Positions 8,142-19,456 of a DNA stretch of 64,000 nt are shown here, in pieces (position 1 is the first letter of the stretch; every line of letters starts with the position of its first letter). A program made the translations under genes and the position numbers. Below the pieces are notes generated by a model, which had not been told where the DNA came from, made no database searches, and saw only the letters and a program-made list of their open reading frames with translations. This DNA comes from Phenylobacterium sp. Root1290 (GTDB lineage: Bacteria; Pseudomonadota; Alphaproteobacteria; Caulobacterales; Caulobacteraceae): the NCBI RefSeq assembly GCF_001425305.1, contig NZ_LMEE01000001.1, positions 1,254,183 through 1,318,182 on the forward strand, written 5' to 3'.

Positions 8142-9227
8142 ATGTCCGATGGCCTTGAAGACGTCGTCGCCGCCAACACCGTGATGTCGGAAGTCGACGG
8201 TCAGCGCGGCGTGCTGATCATCCGCGGCCACTCCCTCGACGAGCTGGCCGGCGCCACGCGGTTCGAGGACCTGGTCCGCATCCTGTTCGACGGGTTCTTC
8301 GACGACCTGCCCGCCGACCTCGCGCCAGCCCTGGGCGCCGCCCGCGCCGAGGTGTTCTCGGAGGTCGCCGCCCTCGACCCCGGCCTGCTCGACCTGACCC
8401 CGGTCGAGGCGATGCGCGCGCTCACCGCCCGCCTCGGCGACGGCGACGACCTGCCGACCGCCCTGCGCCTGATCGCGGCCCCTGCGGTGTTCACCGCCGC
8501 CGTGGTCCGCGCCCACCAGGGCCAGGCCCCGGTCGCCCCCGATCCGGCCCTTTCCCACGCCGCCGACGTCCTGCGCATGATCGCCGGCAAGACGCCGACC
8601 AAGGCCCAGGCCGACGCCCTCGACACCTATCTGGTCACGGTCAGCGACCACGGCCTCAACGCCTCGACCTTCGCCGCCCGGGTGATCGCCTCGACCCGCG
8701 CGGGCCTGACCTCGGCCGTGCTCGGCGGCATCAGCGCGCTGAAGGGGCCGCTGCACGGCGGCGCGCCCGGCCCGGTGATCGAGATGCTGGACGAGATCGG
8801 CCAGCCGTCGAACGCCCGCGCCTGGATCGAACAGGCCCTGGCCCAGGGCGAGCGACTGATGGGCTTCGGCCACCGCGTCTACCGGGTCCGCGACCCGCGC
8901 GCCGACGCGCTGAAGGCCGCCGTCCGGCGGCTCGACGACGGCTCCAACGCCCGCCCCGGCCGCATCGCCTTCGCCGAGGCGGTCGAAGCCGCCGCCCTGG
9001 CGATCCTCAAGGAGCACAAGCCGAACCGGCCGCTGGACACCAATGTCGAGTTCTACACGGCCCTGCTGCTGGAGGCCCTCGACTTCCCGCCCAACGCCTT
9101 CACCTGCGTCTTCGCCATGGGCCGCGTCGCCGGCTGGATCGCCCACGCCCGCGAACAGGTGGCCGGCGGCCGCCTGATCCGCCCGCAGTCGGTCTATGTC
9201 GGCCCCGCCCCGCTGAAGGCCGCCTAG
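8142..9227 (+). CDS. Citrate synthase / 2-methylcitrate synthase-like protein
   Basis: This 361-residue protein has the short form of the citrate synthase fold. The catalytic histidines are His205 (LHGGAPG) and His244 (GFGHRVY). The usual catalytic Asp is replaced by Glu303 (NVEFYTALLLE), a change also known in the short CitA-like subfamily of actinobacteria. ATG 8142 is supported by GAGGAG at 8129-8134. It is transcribed away from the helix-turn-helix paralogue and ends tail to tail with a crotonase gene (4-base overlap). The natural acyl-CoA substrate cannot be read from the sequence. Confidence 0.85.
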   Translation: MSDGLEDVVAANTVMSEVDGQRGVLIIRGHSLDELAGATRFEDLVRILFDGFFDDLPADLAPALGAARAEVFSEVAALDPGLLDLTPVEAMRALTARLGDGDDLPTALRLIAAPAVFTAAVVRAHQGQAPVAPDPALSHAADVLRMIAGKTPTKAQADALDTYLVTVSDHGLNASTFAARVIASTRAGLTSAVLGGISALKGPLHGGAPGPVIEMLDEIGQPSNARAWIEQALAQGERLMGFGHRVYRVRDPRADALKAAVRRLDDGSNARPGRIAFAEAVEAAALAILKEHKPNRPLDTNVEFYTALLLEALDFPPNAFTCVFAMGRVAGWIAHAREQVAGGRLIRPQSVYVGPAPLKAA

Positions 9228-10084
9228 TCGCCCCACCACGGGTAGCCGCGCGGCATGTCGGCCGAGACCTTGCCGGGGAAGTTCGGCGGCCGCTTTTCCA
9301 GGAACGCGGCCACCCCTTCCTTCACGTCGCCGCCGGCGCCCAGCGTCATCGCCATGCGCCCGTCGATCTTCAGCACCTCGGCGGGCGAGGGCGCCTGCGA
9401 CAGCCGCCACAGCATCTGGCGGGTCAGGGCCAGCGCCACCGGCGCGGTGTTGTCGGCGATCGACCGGGCGATGGCGCGGGCGCGCGGCATCAGGTCCTCG
9501 GCGGCGACCACCTCGCTGACCAGCCCGCCGCTCAGCGCCTCGCTGGCCGGGAACAGCCCGCCGTCCAGGCACCACCGCAGCGCCTGCGGCAGCCCGACGA
9601 GGCGCGGCAGGAACCAGGCGCTGCCCGCCTCGGGGACCAGGCCGCGCCGCGCGAACACGAATCCGAACCGGGCGCTGTCGGCGGCGATCCGGATGTCCAT
9701 CGGCAGGGTGAGCGTCAGCCCCACCCCCACCGCCGAGCCGTTGAAGGCTGCGATCGAGGGCTTGCGGCAGGCATAGATCGCCTCGACGAAACCGCCGCCG
9801 CCCTGCCGCGGCCCCTCGCTAACATCGCCGAACGAGGCCGATCCCGCGGCCGAGGTGGTGTCGAACGCATCGGCTCCGGCCGAGATGTCGGCGCCGGCGC
9901 AGAACACCCTTCCCGCACCCGTCACCAGCACCACGCGCACGGCGTCGTCGGTGTCGGCGCGCCGAAAGGCGTCGGCGAGTTCGTCGCCCATGATGGCGGT
10001 GTAGGCGTTGAGCTTGTCGGGTCGATTGAGGACGATTTCGAGAACGCCGTCCTGCAGGCTGCTGGTAATGTGCTGATAGTTCAT
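9224..10084 (-). CDS. Enoyl-CoA hydratase/isomerase (crotonase) family protein
   Basis: A 286-residue crotonase-fold enzyme acting on acyl-CoA thioesters, probably in fatty acid or related catabolism. The N-terminal LEIVLNRPDKLNAY, the CoA-binding FCAGADIS and the oxyanion segment GSAVGVGLTLTLPMDIRIA are all present. An insertion of about 20 residues follows the CAGAD motif (ADAFDTTSAAG...). The start ATG 10084 is preceded by GGGAGGA, which lies inside a small hairpin. The stop overlaps the stop of the citrate synthase gene by four bases. The precise substrate is unknown. Confidence 0.88.
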   Translation of the reverse strand: MNYQHITSSLQDGVLEIVLNRPDKLNAYTAIMGDELADAFRRADTDDAVRVVLVTGAGRVFCAGADISAGADAFDTTSAAGSASFGDVSEGPRQGGGGFVEAIYACRKPSIAAFNGSAVGVGLTLTLPMDIRIAADSARFGFVFARRGLVPEAGSAWFLPRLVGLPQALRWCLDGGLFPASEALSGGLVSEVVAAEDLMPRARAIARSIADNTAPVALALTRQMLWRLSQAPSPAEVLKIDGRMAMTLGAGGDVKEGVAAFLEKRPPNFPGKVSADMPRGYPWWGD

Positions 10085-10088
10085 GGCT

Positions 10089-10107
10089 TCCTCCCAGAGC
10101 GGGAGGA
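10089..10107 (-). promoter_or_regulatory. Hairpin enclosing the ribosome-binding site of the crotonase gene
   Basis: On the minus strand TCCTCCC (10107-10101), loop GCTCT, and GGGAGGA (10095-10089) form a perfect 7-bp stem. The second arm is the Shine-Dalgarno sequence of the crotonase gene starting at 10084, four bases away. Such a structure could limit translation or respond to temperature or ribosome traffic. The base pairing is seen; a regulatory role is inferred. Confidence 0.4.
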
Positions 10108-10224
10108 GAGCCTAGGCGGTTGACGCCGCGGCGGGGCAAGCGCCGCGCGACGGGGCGCAATCGAGGCTTAACCCTAATGGCCTATCCCAAGGGCTAGTTA
10201 CGATTGCTTGCGAGGAAGTCCCCG

Positions 10225-11796
10225 ATGCCCCAGGCGCCTGCCGCCCACGACGAACCGATCGTCGACATCGGCGCCTTCTTCGAGGTCTCCCTCGATCTCC
10301 TCGTCATCCGCGACCTGCAGGGCCGGGTGCTCAAGGCCAGCTCCTCGTGGCGCACCCTGCTCGGCCACGACCCCGAGCAGATGGTCGGCCGCCGGCTGCT
10401 CGACCTCGTCCATCCCGACGACATGCCCGGCACCCTCGGCAGCGTCGAAGAGGTCGAGAACCGCCAGCCCGGCGCCCCCGTGGTCGGCTTCATCAACCGC
10501 TACCGCCATCGGGACGGCCATTACCTGACCCTGGAATGGCGCGCCCACAGGTCGGGCGACTGCATCTACGGCGTGGCCCGCGACGTCACCGACCGGGTCG
10601 CCGCCGAACGCGAACTGGTCGAGGCCAAGGCCGCCGCCGAGGCCGCCAGCCGCGCCAAGTCCGACTTCCTGGCCAATATGAGCCACGAGATCCGCACGCC
10701 CCTCAACGGCGTCATCGGCATCGTCGACGCCCTGGCGCGCACGCCGCTGGCCATCGAGCAGACCGAGATGGTCGACCTGATCCGCGACTCCGGGACCCTG
10801 CTGGAACGGCTGGTCTCCGACATCCTCGACGTTTCCAAGATCGAGGCCGGCGAACTGCAGCTTGAGGTCCGCCCCTTCGATCTCGACCAGGCGCTCGGCC
10901 CCTGCATCGAGGTCATGCGCTACCGCGCGCAGGACAAGGGGCTGGCGTTCCATCTGGTCGGCGACGCCAGCGCCCGCGGCCGCTTCCTCGGCGACGGCGC
11001 CCGCATCGGCCAGATCGTCGCCAACCTGCTGTCCAACGCCATCAAGTTCACGCCGCACGGCGGCGTCACCCTGCGGCTGGAGGTCTCCGACACCGCCGAC
11101 GCCGCGCGCCTGACCCTGACCATCGAGGACACCGGCGTCGGCTTCGACGCCGATCACGCCGCGCGCCTGTTCAACCGCTTCAGCCAGGCCGACGCCACCA
11201 TCAGCCGCCGGTTCGGCGGCACCGGCCTTGGCCTGGCGATCTGCCGCTCGCTGGCGCACATGATGGGCGGCGAGATCTCGGCCACGTCGCAGCCCGGGGT
11301 CGGCAGCCGCTTCGTCGTCTCCCTGCCGCTGCAGCGCGCCGAGACCCTGGCCGCCTACGATGCGCGCGACGCCCGCGCCGCGCCGGCCACCGCGCGTCCG
11401 CAGAGCGGGCCCTTGCGGGTGCTGCTGGCCGAAGACCACCCGACCAACCAGCGCGTCGTCCAGCTGATCCTCGCAAGCCAGGGCGCCGAGCTGGCCATCG
11501 TCGAAGACGGCGCCCAGGCGCTCCAGGCCTTCGCGGCCGGCGGCTTTGACCTGGTGCTGATGGACATGCAGATGCCGCACATGGATGGCCTGGCCGCCAC
11601 CCGCGCCATCCGCGCCCTGGAGGCCGAGCGCGGGCTTACACCCACGCCCGTGATCATGCTCAGCGCCAACGCCATGGCCGAGCACCAGGAAGAGGCCCGC
11701 GCCGCCGGCGCCGACCTCCACGTCGCCAAGCCGATCACCGCCGCCAGCCTGCTGGCCGGCATCGACGCGGCCCTCGCCCCGCTCGCGGCGGCTTGA
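10225..11796 (+). CDS. Hybrid sensor histidine kinase (PAS, HisKA, HATPase, receiver)
   Basis: A 523-residue soluble two-component kinase. Residues about 10-125 form a PAS domain, then a short coiled linker leads to HisKA with His154 in FLANMSHEIRTPLNG. The ATPase boxes are QIVANLLSNAIKF, DTGVGFD and GGTGLGLAIC. A C-terminal receiver domain carries acidic EDH, phospho-acceptor Asp447 (LMDMQMP) and a conserved AKPI lysine. No membrane segment is seen. ATG 10225 has GAGGAA at 10212-10217; a TTG at 10204 is an alternative. No response regulator or phosphotransfer gene is adjacent, so the partner is unknown. Confidence 0.9.
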   Translation: MPQAPAAHDEPIVDIGAFFEVSLDLLVIRDLQGRVLKASSSWRTLLGHDPEQMVGRRLLDLVHPDDMPGTLGSVEEVENRQPGAPVVGFINRYRHRDGHYLTLEWRAHRSGDCIYGVARDVTDRVAAERELVEAKAAAEAASRAKSDFLANMSHEIRTPLNGVIGIVDALARTPLAIEQTEMVDLIRDSGTLLERLVSDILDVSKIEAGELQLEVRPFDLDQALGPCIEVMRYRAQDKGLAFHLVGDASARGRFLGDGARIGQIVANLLSNAIKFTPHGGVTLRLEVSDTADAARLTLTIEDTGVGFDADHAARLFNRFSQADATISRRFGGTGLGLAICRSLAHMMGGEISATSQPGVGSRFVVSLPLQRAETLAAYDARDARAAPATARPQSGPLRVLLAEDHPTNQRVVQLILASQGAELAIVEDGAQALQAFAAGGFDLVLMDMQMPHMDGLAATRAIRALEAERGLTPTPVIMLSANAMAEHQEEARAAGADLHVAKPITAASLLAGIDAALAPLAAA

Positions 11797-11858
11797 CCGC
11801 GTCGCCTCGCGAGTCGTTCGCGCTATGGGTGCGGCCGCTCGGGCGTTAGAACCGGCCC

Positions 11859-12818
11859 ATGGCCACTGCCGCTCGCCCTCGCCTCTCCGCCGCCGAAGCC
11901 GGCGTCCTGACCCGCCGCGTCACGCTCGCCTCGACCGGCGTGGCGCTGCTGCTGGTGACCATCAAGGCGTCCGTCTGGGCGATCAGCGGCTCGGTCGCCT
12001 TGCTGGCGTCCGCCGCCGACTCGGCGCTCGACCTGCTGGCCTCGCTGATCACCTTCTTCGCCGTCCGCTATGCGGCGAGCCCGCCCGACGCCGAGCACCG
12101 GTTCGGCCATGGCAAGGCCGAGGCCTTCGCCAGCCTGATGCAGGGCGGCCTGGTCTTCGCCTCCGCCGCCCTGATCGGCCGCGAAGCGATCATGGGCCTC
12201 ATCTCCCCACAGCCGGTCCGGCAAGAGGGCCTGGCCGTCGCGGTGATGGTGGTCTCCACGGTGCTGACCTTTGGCCTGATCAGCGCCCAGGGCTATGTCC
12301 TGCGCCGCACGTCCTCCGTCGCCGTGGCCGGTGACCGCGCCCACTACGCCACAGACCTGGCGTCCAACATCGCCGCCCTGATCGGCATCGCGGCGGCCGC
12401 CTGGCTGGGCTGGCGCGGCATGGACGCGGTGGCCGCCCTGGTCGTCACCGCCCTGCTGCTCTGGGGCGCCGTCAGCGTCTTCCGCGAAGCGGCCAACCAG
12501 TTGATGGACCGCGAGCTGGGCCAGGCCGAGCGGGCCCAGATCAAGGCCCTGGTGACCCAGGACCCCGCCCTCACCGACGTGCACCAACTGCGGACCCGAG
12601 CGTCGGGGCCGTACGTTCACATGCAGATGCACGTCGATCTCGATCCGGCCCTGACGCTCCAGCAGGCCCACGCCGCCGTGGTCGCGGCCGAGAAACGCAT
12701 CCTGGCCGAGTTCCCCAGCGCCGACATCATCATCCACCCCGACCCGCGCGGCGCGGCCGAACCGCACGGCGGCGCCTTCGCCGAGACCGCCCTCGGTAAA
12801 CGTGGCCTTAACGGGTGA
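11859..12818 (+). CDS. Cation diffusion facilitator family metal efflux protein
   Basis: This 319-residue inner-membrane protein exports divalent metal ions (zinc, iron or similar) in exchange for protons. Six transmembrane helices occupy roughly residues 12-210. The metal-binding residues are in SADSALDLLAS of helix 2 and HYATDLASN of helix 5, followed by a cytoplasmic domain with the HMQMHVDLDP and DIIIHPDPRG segments. FieF-type members are the closest in appearance. Start ATG 11859 is the first in frame. It stands between the histidine kinase and the GST gene in the same direction. Confidence 0.9.
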   Translation: MATAARPRLSAAEAGVLTRRVTLASTGVALLLVTIKASVWAISGSVALLASAADSALDLLASLITFFAVRYAASPPDAEHRFGHGKAEAFASLMQGGLVFASAALIGREAIMGLISPQPVRQEGLAVAVMVVSTVLTFGLISAQGYVLRRTSSVAVAGDRAHYATDLASNIAALIGIAAAAWLGWRGMDAVAALVVTALLLWGAVSVFREAANQLMDRELGQAERAQIKALVTQDPALTDVHQLRTRASGPYVHMQMHVDLDPALTLQQAHAAVVAAEKRILAEFPSADIIIHPDPRGAAEPHGGAFAETALGKRGLNG

Positions 12819-12852
12819 AGGCGCTCTTGGAGCTTTAGGCGCAAGCGAACCC

Positions 12853-13519
12853 ATGAGTCTCGATCTCACCCTCCTCCACTTCCCGTTGGATCCCGCCTCC
12901 CGCCAGGTGCGTCTGGCCCTCGGCGAGAAGCGGCTGCCCTTCGCCGAGGAGCAGGTGCGCTACTGGGAACGGCCCGCCGCGCTGGTGAAACTCAACCCCT
13001 CGGGTCTGACCCCGGTGCTCGTCGCCTCGAATGGCCGCGACCAGCTGGTGCTGTGCGAAAGCCGGGCGATCCTGGACCACCTGGAAGAGGCCCATCCCGA
13101 GCCGCCGCTGCTGGGCCGCGATCCGGCCGAACGCGCCGAGGCGCGCCGCCTGCTGCAATGGTTCGACCGCAAGTTCGACTACGAGGTCGGCGGCTTCCTG
13201 CTGCACGAGAAGATGGAAAAGCGCCTGCTCGGCCTCGGCGCCCCGGACCTGGCCGCCATGCGCGCCGGCCGCGAGGCGCTGCGCGCGCACCTGGTCTATG
13301 TCGAGACCCTTCTGTCGGGCCGCGACTGGCTGGCCGGCCGCCGGCTGTCGATGGCCGACTTCGCCGCCGCCGCCCACCTCTCGGTGATCGACTATTTCGG
13401 CGACGTGCCGTGGCGCGACTTCCCCGCGGTCAAGACGTGGTACATGAAGCTGAAATCGAGGCCGTGCTTCCGGCCGCTGCTGGCCGATCGCTGGCCCGGC
13501 CTCGCGCCGGCGCAGCATT

Positions 13520-13539
<20 letters not shown>
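12853..13539 (+). CDS. Glutathione S-transferase family protein
   Basis: A 228-residue GST with a thioredoxin-like N-terminal domain ([32 protein letters not shown]) and an all-helical C-terminal domain ([18 protein letters not shown]). A serine in the PLDPASR stretch is the likely catalytic position. ATG 12853 is chosen; an open frame extends back to 12802 but there is no better start. Its last bases overlap the queG start (13520) by 20 bases, so the two are translationally linked. GST next to queG is a pairing I recall from other Caulobacterales. Confidence 0.85.
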
Positions 13540-16893
<3,354 letters not shown>

Positions 16894-16918
16894 TCAGATG
16901 ACACCCCCGCGAACCCAC

Positions 16919-16954
16919 AGTCCAATCGATTGAACAATGTATTTCGATAGAAAA
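16919..16954 (-). promoter_or_regulatory. AT-rich katG upstream region with a CAATCGATTG palindrome
   Basis: About 70-100 bases before katG the sequence becomes AT-rich and contains the perfect palindrome CAATCGATTG (16923-16932) and a second ATCGA nearby (near 16943). LysR-type regulators such as OxyR bind repeated degenerate ATAG-type half-sites in such places. The match to an OxyR box is weak, so this is only a candidate control region. Confidence 0.25.
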
Positions 16955-16997
16955 TTCCTCTGGAAGCGCGACCGGCAGGTTCCTGCGGGGCGCCCTG

Positions 16998-17636
16998 CTA
17001 AACCTGCCACTCCGGGGTCCCATCGGCAGCCTGCGCCGCCTTCGCCCGCTTGAACCCGTCCCGCGCCTGCAGCCGCGCCCAATAGGCCGCCACGAGCGGA
17101 CTGAACCGCTCCGACAGCCCCAGGGTCGAGGCCAGCAGCAAGGCGTAGCCGACCGAGATATCCGCCGCCGTGAACCGCCCGGCGACCAGATAATCCTGCG
17201 TTTCCAAGGCCCTATCCACCGCGCGCAACCGCGCCATGAACCACTTGGCGTAGTCCTCGGCGACCTGAGGATTGCGCCGCTCTTTCGGCTCCAGCCGCGT
17301 GTAGCGAAGCACCAGGGTCTGCGGGAAGGTCAGCGTCGCCTCGCCCAGATAGAGCCAGTTCAGCCAGGCGCCGTAGTCGCCATCGTCATGCGGCACGTTC
17401 AGCGGCCCGCCATGCCGAACGGCCAGGTACTGCAGGATGGCCGAGGACTCGGTCATCCTGGTCTCGCCGTCGACGAAGAACGGGATCGTGCCCAGCGGGT
17501 TGATCTGCAGGTATTCCGGAGACCGCACCCGCGGCGGAAACGGCAGCAATTTCAACTCGTAGGCAACGCCCAGCTCCTCCAGCGCCCACAGGGCGCGGAA
17601 GGAGCGGGCGTCGGCGCAGTGATAGAGCGTCGGCAT
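16998..17636 (-). CDS. Glutathione S-transferase family protein
   Basis: A 212-residue GST. The N-terminal half shows LYHCADARSFRALWALEEL (active-site region with Ser), INPLGTIPFF and MTESSAILQYL, the usual glutathione-binding elements; the C-terminal half is helical (FTAADISVGYALLLA). The start ATG overlaps the stop of the upstream crotonase by one base (TGATG), implying translational coupling. It is the last gene of a GST-crotonase-GST operon, which suggests detoxification or breakdown of an electrophilic acyl compound. The substrate is unknown. Confidence 0.87.
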   Translation of the reverse strand: MPTLYHCADARSFRALWALEELGVAYELKLLPFPPRVRSPEYLQINPLGTIPFFVDGETRMTESSAILQYLAVRHGGPLNVPHDDGDYGAWLNWLYLGEATLTFPQTLVLRYTRLEPKERRNPQVAEDYAKWFMARLRAVDRALETQDYLVAGRFTAADISVGYALLLASTLGLSERFSPLVAAYWARLQARDGFKRAKAAQAADGTPEWQV

Positions 17637-18454
17637 CAGTCGGCGTAGGCGGCGGCGCGCTTCTGCATGTTCGACATCACCGCCTCGACCTGGTTGGGCG
17701 AGCCGATCAGCGCCGCCTGCTCGACGCTCTCGGCCTTCAGGATCGCGTGCTGGTCGGCGTCGGCGACCATGTCCAGCAGCCGCTTGGCGGCGCGGATCGC
17801 GGTCGGGCTCTTGCCGGCGATCTCGGCCGCCAGGGCCAGGGCCTCAGCGCGCGGATCGGCGCAGACGCGGGTGGCGACGCCGATGCGCGCAGCCTCCTCG
17901 CCGTCGAAGATCCGGCCCGTATAGGTCAGCTCGCGGGCGACGTCGTCGCGGACCAGACCGCGCAGCAGCACCATGCCGGCCATGTCCGGCACCAGGCCCC
18001 ACTTGATCTCCATCACCGACATCCGCGTGTCGGCGGTGACGAAACGCAGGTCCGCGCCCAGCGCCAGCTGGAAGCCGCCGCCGAAGGCCACGCCGTGCAC
18101 CGCGGCGATCACCGGGACCACCTGCTCGCTCCAGACCATCACCGCATGCTGGGCGCGGTTCGAGCCGCCGGCCGTGCGGTTGTCGGTCAGCAGCGACTCC
18201 CCGGTCGAGGACTGGCCGCCCTTGCGCTCGCCCGAGGCCATCTTGCCGAAATTGCCCATGTCGAGCCCGGCGCAGAAGGCGCGGCCCTCGCCCGACAGCA
18301 CGATGGCGCGCACGCCCTTTTCGGTCTTCAGCCGTTCGCCGGTCTCGATCAGCGCCGAGAACATGGCGTCGTCCAGGGCGTTCATCTTGTCGGTCCGGAC
18401 CAGGCGGACATCGGCCACGCCGTCCTTCAGTTCGACTGTGATGCGGTCTTCCAT
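17636..18454 (-). CDS. Crotonase/enoyl-CoA hydratase family protein
   Basis: This 272-residue crotonase-family protein has VRLVRTDKMNALDDAMF, FCAGLDMGNFGKM and HGVAFGGGFQLALGADLRF, which form the acyl-CoA site and the oxyanion hole. ATG 18454 has an excellent ribosome-binding site (AAGGAGCGCC) that begins directly at the stop of the upstream GST gene. Downstream, its own stop overlaps the next GST start. It is thus the middle gene of a tightly coupled three-gene operon. The precise reaction cannot be deduced. Confidence 0.87.
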   Translation of the reverse strand: MEDRITVELKDGVADVRLVRTDKMNALDDAMFSALIETGERLKTEKGVRAIVLSGEGRAFCAGLDMGNFGKMASGERKGGQSSTGESLLTDNRTAGGSNRAQHAVMVWSEQVVPVIAAVHGVAFGGGFQLALGADLRFVTADTRMSVMEIKWGLVPDMAGMVLLRGLVRDDVARELTYTGRIFDGEEAARIGVATRVCADPRAEALALAAEIAGKSPTAIRAAKRLLDMVADADQHAILKAESVEQAALIGSPNQVEAVMSNMQKRAAAYAD

Positions 18455-18464
18455 GGGGCGCTCC

Positions 18465-19373
18465 TTAGGCCTTGCCGACGACGTAGCCGGCGCGTGGAAA
18501 GTGAACCTGGGTCCTGCCAAGTTCAGGGGTCTGGCGGGAAAGGACGATCCGGCTGGGCGTCGCCGCCACCAGGGTCCCTTCGATGGGGTCGCGGCCGTAG
18601 TCGTCGGCCGCCACGGTGACGGCGTCGCCGGGCGTCAGCCCCAGCGGGTCGTTCGCGTCATGTGCGGGCGCAGGCCCCGGCTCGGCCGCGCGGGCCACGG
18701 CCAGGGCGTCGGCGCCGCTGATTTCGCGGCGGGTCCCATGGCCGATGGCCGCCACTCGCTTGCGCCAGGCCTGTGTCCGCGTCAGCCCGGCCAGCAGCTC
18801 ATCGGCCTTGCCCGGCAGGCTGCGCGCAAGGAACCAGATGTTCATGTAGGCGGCGATGTCGGCCAGCCCCGGCGCGTCGCCGGCCAGCCAGTCGCCGTCC
18901 GCCAGCCCCTCCTCGATCCAGGCCGCCTGCGCGCGCCATTGCGGGACCATCAGCGGCGCGGCCGCCTGCATCGCCGCGACGTTGAACGGCCGCCCGCTCA
19001 GCTTCTCGCGGTCGGCGATGAAGTCGGCCGGCGTCGCCTCGCCCAGCGCCCCGAAGATGATCGGTACGGTGATCCCGAAAAATGGTCGGTCGGCCCAGAA
19101 GTTGACAGCCCAGTCGGCCCCCGACGCCGCCCGCGGGCCCGGCGCGCGGGCCTCCAGCTCGGCCAGGATCACCTGGGTGTCGCAATAGACGTCGGCCCCG
19201 ATCTGCAGCACCGAGATGCGCCGATAGCCGCCGGTCAGCGGCGTCAGCTCCGGCTTGGGCATGATCACCGGCGCCTGCACCGAGTCCCAGGCCAGGCCCT
19301 TCAGGCCCAGCATCAGCCGCACCTTCTCCGAGAACGGCGAGGTGTCGTAGTGGTGAAGGATCAGACCGCTCAT
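18465..19373 (-). CDS. Two-domain GST-like protein with extra C-terminal domain
   Basis: A 302-residue protein. Residues 1 to about 200 resemble a GST: LHHYDTSPFSEKVRLML at the N-terminus, a strand with Thr/Asp before a helix (CDTQVILAELEA), and a helical domain (LADIAAYMNIWFLA). The last 70 residues form a beta-rich domain (GDAVTVAADDYGRDPIEGTLV) not found in ordinary GSTs. ATG 19373 has GGAAA upstream; a TTG four codons earlier is the alternative. It is the first gene of the GST-crotonase-GST operon. Confidence 0.8.
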   Translation of the reverse strand: MSGLILHHYDTSPFSEKVRLMLGLKGLAWDSVQAPVIMPKPELTPLTGGYRRISVLQIGADVYCDTQVILAELEARAPGPRAASGADWAVNFWADRPFFGITVPIIFGALGEATPADFIADREKLSGRPFNVAAMQAAAPLMVPQWRAQAAWIEEGLADGDWLAGDAPGLADIAAYMNIWFLARSLPGKADELLAGLTRTQAWRKRVAAIGHGTRREISGADALAVARAAEPGPAPAHDANDPLGLTPGDAVTVAADDYGRDPIEGTLVAATPSRIVLSRQTPELGRTQVHFPRAGYVVGKA

Positions 19374-19456
19374 CGGCGTTTCCAAAGCCGGCCTCTTGCC
19401 GGGCCGCGGGGCTTACGCTGTCACGGATTTGGCCGTCCGCCCACCATGACCCCGCG

